Of a stretch of DNA of 64,000 bases, positions 9,601-24,129 are shown piece after piece (the stretch's first letter is position 1; each line of letters begins with the position of its first letter). The notes under the pieces were generated by a model. That model worked only from the letters and a program-made list of their open reading frames with translations. It did no database searches and was not told the DNA's origin. This DNA comes from Paraescarpia echinospica (lineage: Eukaryota; Annelida; Polychaeta; Sabellida; Siboglinidae): assembly GCA_020002185.1 (NCBI GenBank), contig CM034541.1:47427058-47491057 (forward strand). The letters are read 5' to 3'. Position numbers and translations under genes: made by a program.

Positions 9601-12263
9601 GTCCTGGGGGGCAGGGGTGAAAGTGAAGAGTGAGCTCGACACAGCACATTTATAGCGCACTACTTGCTTACGCTCAGTAAGAAACTGGTTTACCCACAAG
9701 ATGATGTGTGGGTTCACATGCATACTGACAAGTTTACTCATCATGATGTGTGGCTGGATGGTGTTTGAAAGCCGACGAAAAGTCAATAAAGACTATCCTG
9801 GCAAACGACTTGGGCTTTTCCAGGTGAGTATACACACTATGACAGAGTGAGGACTCATCAACTGATTAATGAAGAAACAATATTTAAAACAATAGATGAC
9901 AGGCATCCAAAAATAAATTGCGGATTTGACAGTATGTCTTCACTGCTATTAAAGTCACTTAAACCTGTTTTGATCAAATCTGTAACTTTAATCACAAACC
10001 AAATATTAACTACGGTTATCTTTCCCGATAAACTAAACATTTCCAAAGTGAATCCAATTTATAAAAATGGTAAGAATACCCAATTCTGCAACTACAGACC
10101 AATAGCAATGTTACCTCCAATTTCAAATGTAATAGAAACAACTATTTACAACCAGCTCGAATCTTTAAGCTTTAATGAACAATTTAAAGTGACAAAGCTA
10201 CATTGACAAAATCTCAAATAGGTGATCTAGAACTATTTGTATCCTAAGTAAACTCAAACGATTGTTACCTATGAAAATAAAGAGTATGTTGTACAACTCT
10301 CTGATATTGTCACATACAAACTACGGTGTAACTGCCTGGGGCTATAGATGTGACATAATAAAAAAAACTTTAAATCAAAGCCGTCCGTATAAGTTTTAAG
10401 CAAATATAATGTTCATACTGATCCACTGTTCAAAAGTCTTAAATAACTAAAAGTAGAACATATTAACTAAAACTACTTCGTAAATTTTCACACAATAAGC
10501 TACCCGCCTACCTCCAAAACTTACCATTTGACCAGAACAACAGTATTCACAACTTCTATACACGTGGTCAGTATAAAATCCATACAACCAGGGTACATTA
10601 TGACTTTGCCAAACGAAGCCTCAGGTATAGTTTGCCACATACCATAAATAATGCACCTGATTTAATCAAATATATGATCTCCACTCACAGTTTATATGGC
10701 TTCGCAACATGCACCAAGTTTCATTATAGCAATACTTATACTGTACAATGTGCAATTCATAATTATTATATATGCAAATAAATAACCTAATTTAAAAACC
10801 GACTATTTTGTATTATTTAGTACGTGTATAATATACAGGCATATATACATTTATTGTATAGTGATAATTCACTATTTGTACTAGGGATTTTCATGTTTAT
10901 ATAAATTAAATAATGGTTCAAATGATTTCATAGGATGGCTCTTACGACAGCGATTATTAATCCGTTATTTCCCTATCACACATCATATACTTACTACTTG
11001 TTTTTTTTACTAACGTCGATTCGATTGCAATGTATTGTTTGGTCTTTTGTTTTTATAACAATTATTTTATTGTATTATGTATTTGGAACAAATAAACATT
11101 TCGTGTTCCTGTTCCTGTTTCTGTTCAGTATTTTCATGGTTCTCTGACAGGCAGAAAAGTGCACATCGTAAACAAAACGTAAGTAAATAACCATAATTAA
11201 CAACATTTGTATATTTGAAATGCATCTCCTATTGGTATGTACCTCAGAAGCTAATGGTATTTTATGAATCAGCTTAGCAGGAAGATTGGTAAGACGTTAG
11301 ATGTTGTGGGCTAGCCATTTGATCAGGACGGATGCTGGCATGCAACCTACCTACCGAGGAGAGAAGAGGTTGAGAAATATCAAAGCCGGAGGAAATGTGG
11401 AAGACCACAACTGAGATTGGATGATTGCGTAAATGGAAATTTTATAGGAAAGAATATGGAGTGAGGGGGCTGGTGACACATGGATGGCAACATTGAACAA
11501 CAAAACAATTACACAACTGTGGTGGAAATAACACTTTATCAGACATTACGTTTACTATCATTAGTAACATATTCTCACCCTGATAAGGTGATGCCGTTGG
11601 TATTAAGTTGCCTCCACCCACAATTTGCGTCACTCCCGTAGAGTCGAATAGACGCGATGGCTCTGGTTGCTGCGAACGGTTGAGAACCAGTCCTCGTCTT
11701 GATGCGGTACTGGCAAACTTTAAGAAGATCACGCTGTGTTGTGTCGTATGTCTATGCATATATGAATAATAAACACTGCTGATAATTAGAATAATGGGAA
11801 GTGTGTTATTTGTAGGTTAACACTTCAATATCGCATCTGTTACCGATGTTTGGTTTCAATGATTCGAATGTATCCGTTAAAAATGCAAATGTGTGCTTTA
11901 GACGCGGAAATAAAAACTACCGAAAACATTGTGAAATGTTTCCTGCGAAGTATGCTATGTTAATAAAATGTATTATATCTCGCCAAAATACAAATGTTTG
12001 AAACTTGGGGGTTTACAAGCACATAACAATATAACAGTGGCGATTTAAAGAAATAACCGCCGTGTCGCTATATAACTGTTTAAATATTGACATATCAATA
12101 TTCCCAATCACGATGATCTACCAAAAATGTGAAGGCAGGACAACACTACTTGTGTTGTGAAAATGCAAAAGGAATGGTTGAAGTACCTACCTGCAGCTGA
12201 AGAGTTAATTTGGCCAAACAGGAAGCCAATCAACGCAAGGCACGCGAGTCGTGGAATAGTCAT
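3129..12263 (-). CDS. Secreted protein with two PLAT domains, five exons (reconstructed)
   Basis: Exons on the minus strand: 12263-12191, 11717-11579, 5234-5029, 3848-3713, 3336-3129. All junctions match in phase and the sum is 762 nt, giving 253 residues plus stop. Residues 1-24 are a signal peptide (basic start, LACLALIGFLFG core). PLAT domain 1 spans about 28-135 (YRIKTRTG; MRHNNAGVGPAWYL). PLAT domain 2 spans about 142-245 (YRMKILTG; GHNNVGSGPAWYL). Each PLAT domain is split by an intron at the same place and phase. Donors are strong (GTAGGT, GTGAGA, GTGAGT, GTAAGT); the exon 2 and 3 acceptors are weaker. PLAT domains bind lipids or proteins, so a secreted binding protein is inferred. An AATAAA at 3003-2998 would end the 3' UTR. 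Introns are full of transposons. Confidence 0.68.
3605..3690. repeat. (AC)n microsatellite in the last PLAT intron
   Basis: Dinucleotide AC run flanked by degenerate ACGC/ACCC. Open frames across it on both strands are repeat artefacts. Confidence 0.95.
3713..3848 (-). CDS. PLAT gene exon 4 (PLAT 2, N-terminal half)
   Basis: TATTTCCGATTCAG acceptor, TPYRMKILTGFQAAAGTTAQ motif, and a GTAAGT donor after 136 nt (2 + 132 + 2). A SINE ends only about 19 bp upstream of the acceptor. Confidence 0.72.
3867..4172 (-). mobile_element. tRNA-derived SINE
   Basis: Read on the minus strand, the head has a pol III A-box-like segment (TGGCTAGAGCATTAGA) and a B-box-like GATTCGAAAGC. The conserved body and tail (AGTCC..AGGACTGG.. 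then AAGAACTTACCTT) match the copy at 33776. It sits in intron 3 of the PLAT gene, its tail about 19 bp from the exon 4 acceptor. Confidence 0.7.
4173..5028. other. Intron 3 remainder: partial SINE and CCTAA-rich patch
   Basis: A fragment at about 4875-4955 matches the middle of the SINE body (CTGTATGAATGAGTA). A short degenerate run of CCTAG/CCTAA units lies at about 4670-4722. No gene is seen. Confidence 0.5.
5029..5234 (-). CDS. PLAT gene exon 3 (PLAT 1, C-terminal half)
   Basis: It encodes LGCLLKLRMRHNNAGVGPAW and a closing FQCNKWL motif, the second half of a PLAT domain, then a strong GTGAGT donor in phase with exon 4. Confidence 0.7.
5235..6284. other. Intronic DNA without recognisable features
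   Basis: Short open frames here (for example 5507-5961 minus) have no recognisable motif or splice context. I see nothing else. Confidence 0.5.
6285..7085. repeat. Minisatellite, about 85-bp unit, roughly 9 copies
   Basis: The unit runs from GTATACTACTACACAGGCAG to a TATCATATCATATA segment and recurs every 84-86 bp (for example 6429, 6513, 6599), with single-base variants (CAGTCATT or CAGCCATT). Confidence 0.92.
8690..9848 (-). mobile_element. 5'-truncated LINE (LINE C) inserted in LINE B
   Basis: On the minus strand an RT segment runs from about 9845 to 9109: IVFIDFSSAF near the start (frameshifted), then KYSDDTAVV, ELIIDFRKNP and EYKYIGTIIDAKL. The 3' UTR follows and ends in AATAAAG and ATTGATTGA-like repeats at 8690-8710. 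LINE B coding sequence resumes on both sides, so this is a nested insertion. Confidence 0.75.
9109..9786 (-). pseudogene. LINE C reverse transcriptase fragment
   Basis: A single open frame of 225 codons covers the RT palm to thumb with the catalytic SDD core (YSDDTAVV, a variant of YADD). The N-terminal RT half is missing through 5' truncation and the frame before about 9740 is shifted, so it is not expected to be active. Confidence 0.75.
11127..11578. other. Intronic DNA, nothing recognised
   Basis: A short stretch near 11370-11430 loosely resembles a LINE C-terminus but is too short to assign. No other features seen. Confidence 0.4.
11579..11717 (-). CDS. PLAT gene exon 2 (PLAT 1, N-terminal half)
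   Basis: The frame gives CQYRIKTRTG followed by ATRAIASIRLYG, the start of a PLAT beta-sandwich. The donor is CAGG before GTGAGAAT. The chosen acceptor (CTTAAAG) keeps phase with exon 1; other AG sites nearby would not. Confidence 0.6.
12191..12263 (-). CDS. PLAT gene exon 1 (signal peptide)
   Basis: ATG at 12263 opens 24 codons of signal-peptide character, then CTGCAG before a GTAGGT donor. A TATATATATA stretch at 12343-12354 lies about 85 nt upstream. The corresponding 420-bp block is missing from the inverted duplicate at 23.9 kb. Confidence 0.65.
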
Positions 12264-12342
12264 CTTTCGGCCGGGGAAGTTCTTCGAGTGTGACTTTCTT
12301 CAAGCTCGTAGCGTTGTGTACAGCAACCGTGGGAGACCCCCT

Positions 12343-12354
12343 GATATATATATC
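12343..12354 (-). promoter_or_regulatory. TATA-like element of the PLAT gene
   Basis: GATATATATATCC lies about 85 nt upstream of the signal-peptide ATG. The start site would fall near 12315. Inference only. Confidence 0.4.
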
Positions 12355-14227
12355 CGCACGATTTACACTCGGAATTGTCTCCGTAGCTACATCGTCACAT
12401 TTCGTTATTGTGACAACGAGGTAACACCGACGAAACAGGCTAACTGGCAAGCTGCCATGTCCAGGCAAACCAGTGAATTTTTTGTCATTGACTTATGTTA
12501 GGAGATATTTTAAAAATAGTTGTCCTAGTTGAATTTACACGCACTCCGCACACTTCCACGAAAGCAAGTTTTGTACATCGCTGTAGCAAAATTTATTTAA
12601 AAAAAACATAGTTTGAGCCTAAATTGTTCATAGAAAATTGCTGGAGGTGTCTATGCCTTCTCAGCGTCTATATTTTCACCAGTAATTTTAAAGGGAAACA
12701 AAAGGCAATGGTGTTGACGTACACGTGAAAGAGTTAATGCAATCTGACCATTTGTAAGCGCAATTGACAATATACAATTTTTGATTACCCATAATTTATT
12801 TTCAAAGTGGAAGAATCTAGCGAAAAACACATTGTTTATGACAAGTATTGATTGAATATGCAGATGTATCAGGTTCATAATGCACGTTATAGCAGTACAT
12901 AAATGTTCATGCTTTAACAAGTGTTATTCTATTTTGCTTTTGTTAACGGATGAATTATCTGACCAGTAACATATGTTTTGAACGATAAACACATTGTGAT
13001 TAACTACATTAAACAAACTTGACCTTCTGCCTCCATTGCTGTGGTCATCTTTGACATTCAAAGGTGCAAACAACTGACAACGGATATATAAATACCGTCT
13101 CCAGGGTGGCGCAGTGCGGTCCCTTGGCGAACGGTTTCACACTTTCCATTATTTATGGCATTCTGACATGAACGAAATATCTTTTTTTTGTAGGTTGCAC
13201 CCAATATCTTAAGGTAGGCCTATTTGGCATTACACACGCATTTACGAGACACCTGTTTTGTTGCGGAGCACAAGTGGATCGAAGTTAATAATATACACCT
13301 AACGACCTCCGACGAAAAATATCCAACACCACCCTCTCCCCCGACTTCCGATGTCAAGATCCGAGAGAGCGCAACGATACAGCGCGATATGGGAAGCGTG
13401 CTGAACAGCTGATGAATGTCGCGGAATAAAAACGTTGACAAGTACCGAAATGCATCAATGCAATTTAAACGGAACTATCCTGGTCAGCTTTTGTAATCAG
13501 CAGTGATATTTACTTCTACAAACGAAACCTACGTCTTCACCTAGAAACAATCTTAATCTAGTCACACAATTTGCTAGATCATGCTCTCACAAAACATACA
13601 TATATTATTAACACAAGACCTATTAGAGGCCATTATATTCCACACATGACTTTCTTGTCAAAACGACACGCAAGATATTTTCCCTCGCTGTCTAAGAACA
13701 AAGTTTGTCTTGTGGCATATAAGAACATCAATGTCAAGAAATTAGCATCCTTTGGTTGCAAAAAGCATTTTCTCGTTCGTTCAAATTTGAAGAACCAAAA
13801 ACGTAAATTAAACAGAATGGAAACTATGGGCAGTGAATGCTGCTTGTAATCAAAGAGACTCATTCGAGACGGGGTCTAAACGCGGTACAAACGATTGCGA
13901 CCAGAGTGCGCCTTGACAGAGTCTCCTTGGCATGCGGGGCTACTCAAAACGTTGTGAAGACAATTATTTAGGGGAAGGAAAACCCAGAAAATAACCCCAC
14001 CACATGGGATAGCATGTACAGCGCCATGTCGTATGATAAATGATCCAGTTAGATGTCATGTCAACTGGTCGTAATGATATTGAAAAGTAACATGAGAAGA
14101 ATTTAATTTTATTGATATAATTCAACACTGGTTGGTTATGTAATTTAGCATTGTTGGCAATCATTAAGCACTAACACGCTTATTTAGAACTCAAATTTTT
14201 CATGCAATGGCAACTGCGGTGAACATT

Positions 14228-14870
14228 CGAGAACATGGGGAGAGAGAGAGACATAGAGAGTGTGAGAAAGTGAGACAGAGACAGAGAGACAGAGGGGAGA
14301 TAGAGTGAGAGAGACACAGGGAGAGCGATGGAGTAATGGAAGAGAAAGAGAGAGAGAGCGCGAGAGCGTCAAAAAGAACGAGAAATAGAGAGAGAGAGAG
14401 AGCGTGGGAGAAAGATAGAGAGACAGAGGCAGACGGTGGAGTGAGAGATAGAAAGAGAAAGGAAGGGAGGGTGGGTGGGACAGACAGAGACACAGGGGAA
14501 AGAAAGAGACAGAGCGAAAGTGAGGGAATGATGAAAGAGAGAGATTGAACGCGCGAGAGCGTGTGAAAGAAAGAGAATGAGAGAGGGAGAGAAAGCGTGA
14601 TAGAAAGATTGAGAGAGATGGAGAGACAGATGCAGACGGATGATTGAGTGATAGTAAGAGAAAGGGGAGGAGTAAGGGAGGGAAGAGGGAATGAGGTGAG
14701 TGAGTGAGGGAGGGGAGAAGGAGGGAATTAGGGAGGAAGGCAGGAATGGAGGAAGGGAAGCAAGTAGGGAGAGAGTGAGTGAGGGAGGGAGGGAGGGAGG
14801 TAGGGTGGAAGTGTGAGACAGAGGGAAGGAATAAGGAGTGTGGGATATAGAGAAAAAGAGAGGGAGGTTA
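14228..14870. repeat. Purine-rich (GA)n-type tract inside R1
   Basis: Degenerate GAGA/GGGA/GACA repeats for over 600 bp. Frames across it are low complexity and not genes. A matching pyrimidine tract lies at 21.0-21.37 kb in the other arm. Confidence 0.9.
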
Positions 14871-15479
14871 GAAAGTGCGAGACAAAAGTTAAATCCACAA
14901 TGTAAGAAAGTTGCAAGTTACACCAGCAGGAACAGCTCATTCTGTCGATTTTCACACGAACTAACAACATACGAGTAGATTGTTTACTCGCATGCTTAAA
15001 CGTATGCACTCATACATGTTATTCAAATTAAGAAACTATATATGCCGACTGTACTATGCCACAAACTGTTGTTATGTATACACATAACTATATTTATAAA
15101 TGCTAAAACAAAAATAATTTGCAAATTGCATGCATCTTTGCGTGCAAGAACATCATATATATTATTTTTTATTCATCGCAGAAAGGTTGCCACTTTTCAC
15201 TGCCCTTGGTAGATCGTAGCAATTCCACTGAAACGCAGTACACCTATAAACTAGACGGAGTACGCTGTTATAAACAGGTTAAATAGTGTGTCGCTAAAAT
15301 AAGTTGTTTTCATAGATAAACCCAGTGCATAGAGCAATACAATAAAGAAGGCATCACAGCGTCTTTTTAAGGTTATCTACACATTAGCTGAGTCTCCTAT
15401 ACATCTGCTGCAAACCTCGCAGTTTAGAAAGTTTTAGGTGGGAGAACAGATGAGAAAGATATTGGGAAGACAGCAAAAC

Positions 15480-17635
15480 TGCAAACATGTGTAAGGTAGA
15501 ACCTGGAGGGATAGTCCCTTTGGTGATGGGCAGCCGCTCCACTTCTGTGGAGGCTCTAACCACTGGTTTCCACAGTCTATCTAGCTCATGTATGGCTCCT
15601 AGGAACTGCTAGTGTGCGGTAGTGGCCACACCCCGGGCAATGGTCTCGGCTGACGACCAAAAGTACTTGAGTATGGCTTGTAGGCTAATGCCTATTGAGT
15701 CGAGGGACGTCTGCCCTCAGTACATAAAAACTGTTTTGGAGAGGAGTAGGCGGCCAGCCGATTGGCTACACCCCGGGATACAAATGCGAAACAGCAACAG
15801 CCTTTCACAAGGCTGCAAGGTATCTACCAAGACGCATGTGGAAGGACCGGTGACCATCTGTCCTGCGGTGCCTTTTTAGTTAAGGAATAATGGAGTTAAT
15901 CAAATCATACACAAACAGCGGAAAGCAAAGGGCATCTATCGCTGTATTAGCCCAAGAAACCTAGATGGAGAATAAAGACAGCAAGAGAGGTCCTAGTGAT
16001 GAGCCCCCCAGGCTGGATAGGACGACACATACTGGGGAAGAGCTTGGAGATGTTGGAAGTAACGCCAGAGCTGATGACGGTAGTATGCCCGACAGTGCGG
16101 GAGATAAAACCAGCAACAAAATTCTATAAGGGAAAATCCGTGTAGCAACATGGAACATCAGAAAAACGAGTTATGGGACACTACAAATGGTAACATCGGA
16201 AGCAGAAAGATATGGGGTAGATATATTAGAGATTGGGGAATACATGTTGGCCGGACAAGGACACTTTCGCCCGGATTCAGGACGCAAGTGTGTATACTCA
16301 GGAGCAACTAAGCCAGGGATGAGTGGTGTTGCGCTCTATCTGTCAAATAAAACTGAAAATGCACTATTAGGATACAATCCGGTCAACGATATAATTATTA
16401 CCATACGAATACGAGCAAAGCCCACGAATATAACATGTATTCAAATTTATGCACCAACGAGCACTGCAGACGACGAAGTAATAGAAACATTTTATGATAC
16501 ACTGCAACGAACAGTCGACGAGGTAAACAGGAGAAACATGGTATTACTGATGGGCGATTTCAATGCAAAAGTTGGCAGTTGTCAAAACGAAGAAGAGAAT
16601 GGAAATATCGGGAAATATGGAGTAGGCGAGATAGATGGGAGAGGAGATAGACTTGTTGAGTTTATGATAGAGAATGAACTGATGATCACAAATACTTTCT
16701 TCAAACAACATCAAAAAAGATTGTACACTTGGACAACACCAGATGGTCGGAACAGAAATCAAATCGACTTTATACTGATACAAAAACGATGGAGGACGTC
16801 TGTGTTTAATGCAAAGACATTACCGGGAGCAGATTGTGGCTCTGACCATGAATTGCTAAGCGCCGAGATTGCGATAAAATTAAGAAAGATGAAGAGAAGG
16901 AAAGAGATAGTGAGGTATGACTTCAGTGGTATCACAGAAGGATACCGAGTAGAGGTTATGAACCGTTTCGCAGACAGTGGGTGAAGAGAAGGAACCAGAG
17001 GAGTTGGCAGTATAAATTAGGAACATCATTATGGAATCATCTGACAAACATTTCACTAAAAAGAGGAGGCTGTAACTATCATGGATACGCAAAGACACAC
17101 TGCAGATGATTGAAGAAAGGAAAGAGTTAAAAAGAACAAAGAAACGAGTGAGAATTATCATTTGAAATAAAGAGAGAAGTGCAAGATGATTAAACGAATG
17201 TGTAAGGAAGACAAGAAGAAATATCTAGAGAACAAATGTGAAAAGATAGAACTATGTATGAGAAGGAACGATAATCGCAGTATGTACGAGGAAATCAACT
17301 CTATGACACAGTCGTTCAAACCTAGACTTGGCGTTATTAAAGATGAAACGGGAATGACTCTGACAGAAAGCGATTACATACTTGAAAGATGGGAGTAATA
17401 TTGTGAAAGCATGTTTAAGAAAGAAGAAACAGAAGAGGTAGACATGGAAGAAGGCAGAGAGAGGACAGAACCAGGAGATGAACTTGAGCCTTTGCGTTCA
17501 GAGGTGGTGTGGGTAATAAAAAGTCTAAAAGACGGAAAATCACCTGGCACTGATGACATCACTGCAGTACTAAAAAGAGCAAGTGGCGATTATATATTAG
17601 TACAGTCGGAAGGTAAGCTCCCCATGCACCCAGTG
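15480..17635 (+). mobile_element. RTE-type LINE, 3'-truncated, frameshifted
   Basis: It has a 5' leader (about 15480-16120), an apurinic endonuclease frame, and the start of the RT region (GKSPGTDDIT) with several frame breaks. It stops at about 17635, where a fragment of another transposon (element B) begins. Confidence 0.75.
16130..16984 (+). pseudogene. RTE LINE endonuclease
   Basis: The frame starts RVATWNIRK (endonuclease N-terminus, about 16142) and holds IQIYAPTS, LLMGDFNAKVG with the conserved Asp-Asn pair, RNQIDFIL and GSDHELL, the full set of exonuclease-endonuclease-phosphatase motifs. The endonuclease would nick target DNA for first-strand priming. The frame ends in a stop at 16984 before RT, so ORF2 as a whole is broken. 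Confidence 0.8.
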
Positions 17636-17644
17636 GATTTCTAA
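17186..17644 (+). pseudogene. RTE LINE linker and RT N-terminus, broken
   Basis: Two frames (17186-17398 and 17411-17644) carry YLENKCEKIE, SMTQSFKPRLG and KSLKDGKSPGTDDIT, the fingers region before the catalytic palm. A TAA at 17396-17398 and a frame change separate them. The catalytic YADD part is missing here. Confidence 0.7.
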
Positions 17645-18135
17645 ATGAAACTTACTTTTTGGCAACCCTGAAGGTGTCTAGTAAACAGATATGGATGTTC
17701 ACATTTCGAAATAATGTCCGAAGGAGTACGTTTGGCGGCCATTTTAGATTTGTCACATGCGACCCGTAAATCAAGGATATCCATAACTTTTGAAGCAGTC
17801 ATCGTACAAACACAAATGAACCCACTTTGTCGTATAACTGTGGCATGAGGAATCGCTTGCTATGGTTATTTTGACGATTCAACGAGATTTATTTCCTCAA
17901 AATGCACATAATACCATATTTTTAAGCATGAAATCGAGTAAAATACTAAGTTATGGACAGGTGATTGCGCATAAGCAATGACTCAACATTATATGCCACT
18001 ACTAGACAGAAAATGATGGGCTAATTATGAATCCAAGAAGAAAGGAAACTACACAAAAACTACCCACTACGATCAGTATTTACATCTACTCAAGTAGTAT
18101 CTATCCGTCACTTACCCTCGACACAACACACTAAT
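17636..18135 (+). mobile_element. 3' fragment of element B
   Basis: Matches 25530-26046 along about 500 bp (GGTGTCTAGTAAACAGAT; ATAATGTCCGAAGG; AAGAAAGGAAACTACA). In the second copy this sequence abuts a decayed transposon protein, so it is probably that element's 3' noncoding end. Confidence 0.65.
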
Positions 18136-18185
18136 GTTAGTGTACTTTTTAGTAATGTGTATAAATTGATATGTGTATACATAAA

Positions 18186-18375
18186 TGATTTTTCTTAATA
18201 TACAACTATTAATTCACTCAACTTCAACGTTTCATCGTAGTCTTCATCAGAAACACTTTGTCCTCTGCTCGCCAGATGGCGTAGCGGCAGGCTTTCCCAC
18301 ACGTGACTCAGTCAAGCGACAGTGGTTGAAACGTTGAGGTGAGTGAATTAATAGTTGTACATTAAGAAAAATCAA
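18186..18375. mobile_element. MITE-like hairpin element, about 50-bp terminal inverted repeats
   Basis: GATTTTTCTTAATATACAAC with onward sequence at 18187-18236 returns as the reverse complement at 18325-18374, with few mismatches. The 90-bp loop contains ATGGCGTAGCGGCAGG. A non-autonomous DNA transposon is likely; no target duplication was established. Confidence 0.6.
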
Positions 18376-18461
18376 ATCGTTTATGAAATTGTTATTCCAA
18401 CTTGACGAACATTTTAATGAAATATGTGTGTATTAATTATTATACGACCTTTGTAAACAAA

Positions 18462-19004
18462 AATCTCCCTCCCTCCCTCCCTCCCTCCCTCCCTCCTCCT
18501 CCCTCCTCCTCCTCCTCCTCCTCCCTCCCCTCCCTCCCTCCCTCCTCCTCCTCCCTCCCTCCTCCTCCCTCCCCCTCCCCCTCCCCTCCCTCCTCCTCTC
18601 CTCCCTCCTCCTCCTCCTCCCTCCCCTCCCCTCCCTCCCTCCCTCCCTCTCCTCCCTCCCTCCCTCCCTCCCTCCCTCCCTCCCTCCCTCCCTCCTCCCT
18701 CCTCCCTCCCCTCCCTCCTCCTCCCTCCTCCCTCCCTCCCTCCTCCCTCCCTCCCTCCTCCTCCTCCCTCCTCCTCCCTCCCTCCCCTCCCTCCCTCCTC
18801 CCTCCCTCCTCCTCCTCCCTCCCCTCCCTCCCTCCCTCCCTCCTCCCTCCCTCCCTCCCCTCCTCCCTCCCTCCTCCCTCCCTCCCTCCCTCCCTCCCCT
18901 CCCTCCCTCCCCCTCCCCTCCCCTCCCTCCCTCCCCTCCTCCCTCCCTCCCTCCCTCCCTCCCTCCCCCTCCCTCCTCCCTCCCTCCCTCCCCTCCCCTC
19001 TTAG
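18462..19004. repeat. Polypyrimidine tract (CCT/CCCT)n, about 540 bp
   Basis: Essentially uninterrupted C/T on the plus strand. Pro-Ser-rich and Gly-Glu-Arg-rich frames across it are artefacts. It joins a minus-oriented R1 fragment at its right edge. Confidence 0.95.
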
Positions 19005-19640
19005 TTTGCTGACATTGATGATCTTATATGCCACGAAACAAGCTTTGTTCTTAGTCAGTGAGGGAAAATAACTTGCGTGTCGTTTTGACAAGAGAGTAAT
19101 GTGTGGAACATTTTGGTCTCTAATAGGCCTTGTGTTAATGATATATGTATGTCCTTTCGTCTGTAGGAGTAAATATCACTGCTGACTACGAAAGCTGACC
19201 AGGATATTTCCGTTGAAATTGCATTGATGCTTTTCTGTACTTACCAACTTTGTCTTAAGTCCGGAACATTCATCAGCTGTACAGCACGCTTCCCATGTCA
19301 CGCTGTATCGTTGCGCTGTCTCGGATCTTGACATTGGAAGACGGGGGAGAGGGTTTTGTTGGAGATTTTTGTCGGAGCTTTAGCGGTTGCTCTTTCGAAG
19401 ACGGGTCGGTGTGCTTTTGGAGATTTTTCGCCTGAAATTCAGCAGTTCAATGCGGTCTCTTGGAGAATTGGTAGGTATATGTTACTACCTTCCATCCACT
19501 CGTGCACTGCAACAAAACAGTTGTCTCGTAAATGCGTTTGTAGAATCAATTAGACCTACCGTAAGATATTAGGTGCAACCTACAAAACAATATATTTCGT
19601 TCATGTCAGAATGTCATAAATAATGGAAAGTGTGAATAAA
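19005..19640 (-). repeat. R1 fragment (minus orientation)
   Basis: Reverse-complement match to 13130-13750 (CATAAATAATGGAAAGTGTG; TTGTCTCGTAAATGCG; CAAGATCCGAGA). No gene seen. Confidence 0.65.
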
Positions 19641-19946
19641 GCACTTTAAGCAGTACAGAGGACTGGATGCTGTGCTGTATAAGAACTTATACTGTGTGTG
19701 TGTGTGTGTGTGTGTGTGAGTGTGTGTGTGGTATGTGTGTGTGTGTGTGTGTGTTGTGTGCGTGTGTGGGTGTAGGTGGTGTGCGTGAATATATATGAGT
19801 GCGTGCGTATGTCTGGGTTTGTATAATAATTGTATATATGCGTGCAGTGCGAGTGGTGTGTGTTCGTGCGTGTGAATGAGTGCTCGTATTTGAGATACTA
19901 GCATTATTCACATTTATATCAACAACGCATCTCTCCACTGCTTCAG

Positions 19947-20154
19947 GACGCGCACCTTCTACCAGAGGATAGCCGATATATGTCCAGTGAAGAAGGTTTA
20001 CATCGAACACAACAATACTGGTAGCTCACCGTCTTGGTACCTAAGGAGGTTCTACGTATACAACCGAGCCATGCAGATCAACTATCTCTGTTTGTGCAAT
20101 TGCTGGATATTTTCACCTAAGTTTTACAAAACCCTTAACTGCCAGACAATCTAG
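19947..20154 (+). pseudogene. Orphan copy of PLAT terminal exon (plus strand)
   Basis: Preceded by CCACTGCTTCAG like the true exon 5, it stays open for 208 nt to TAG and encodes VYIEHNNTGSSPSWYLRR and CLCNCWI. A 3' UTR with AATAAA follows near 20276. No partner exon 4 was found upstream, so I treat it as a duplicated exon without a gene, though an unseen isoform is possible. Confidence 0.6.
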
Positions 20155-20544
20155 TGCTGTATCTCCGTGTCTCGATGCCGACTGCACCCATCGCGGACTT
20201 TTAGCTGTTGTGGGTTTTGTTTTCTGAGAACATATGAACAGTTCGTTGTTTCATAATTAAAATATCATGTTCATCAATAAAACATTGGATGAATGAATCA
20301 ATAAGTGTTAGTTGAGTTTATTTCTCTGGGGTGTAATACTGGTATGCAATATAATAATAAGGATTGTCCCGTGCGTTTGCAAAGACATAAATTATAATAA
20401 TTTATATTATTACAGACAATTCATGCAATACGTCTGATCCTAAACATGTCTTCAAATGAATTATTGATCACCGTCAGCGTCTACAAAAGCATACCATGAA
20501 TATAATGAAATGTTAAATTGAGTAGAGAGTGTGACATGTTATTT

Positions 20545-24080
<3,536 letters not shown>

Positions 24081-24129
24081 AGGTTTTTAATATATGCGTC
24101 AGAAGCACACGGTTGCATTTCTAATGTAT

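Larger units (their letters stand above)
7195..11126 (+). mobile_element. Jockey-like LINE (LINE B), decayed, interrupted by LINE C
   Basis: Pieces in order: endonuclease remnants from about 7200 and at 7690-7850 (ITLPTRQS, SDHQPYF), the linker at 7865-8500 with many frameshifts, then after an insertion the RT N-terminal part at 9850-10206 (INCGFDSMSS, CNYRPIAMLP). The 3' end is deleted and degenerate, with AATAAA near 11095 followed by a GTTCCT-type simple tail at 11110-11126, a usual LINE terminus. Not functional. Confidence 0.65.
11930..15460 (+). repeat. Arm 1 of an inverted segmental duplication (with dispersed repeat R1)
   Basis: Many blocks recur in reverse complement at 20.55-24.08 kb in the same relative order: 11930-12060, 12500-12720, 13020-13440, 13560-13720, 13930-14170 and 14880-14990. 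The 12070-12480 block, which contains PLAT exon 1, is absent from the other arm. From about 12957 the sequence also matches 44225-46845, defining repeat family R1. No coding function was found in R1. Confidence 0.7.

Noticed and set aside
18402..19091. Pro/Ser-rich and Gly/Glu/Arg-rich frames of 200 or more codons
   Set aside because: Translations of a pure pyrimidine/purine tract, not proteins.
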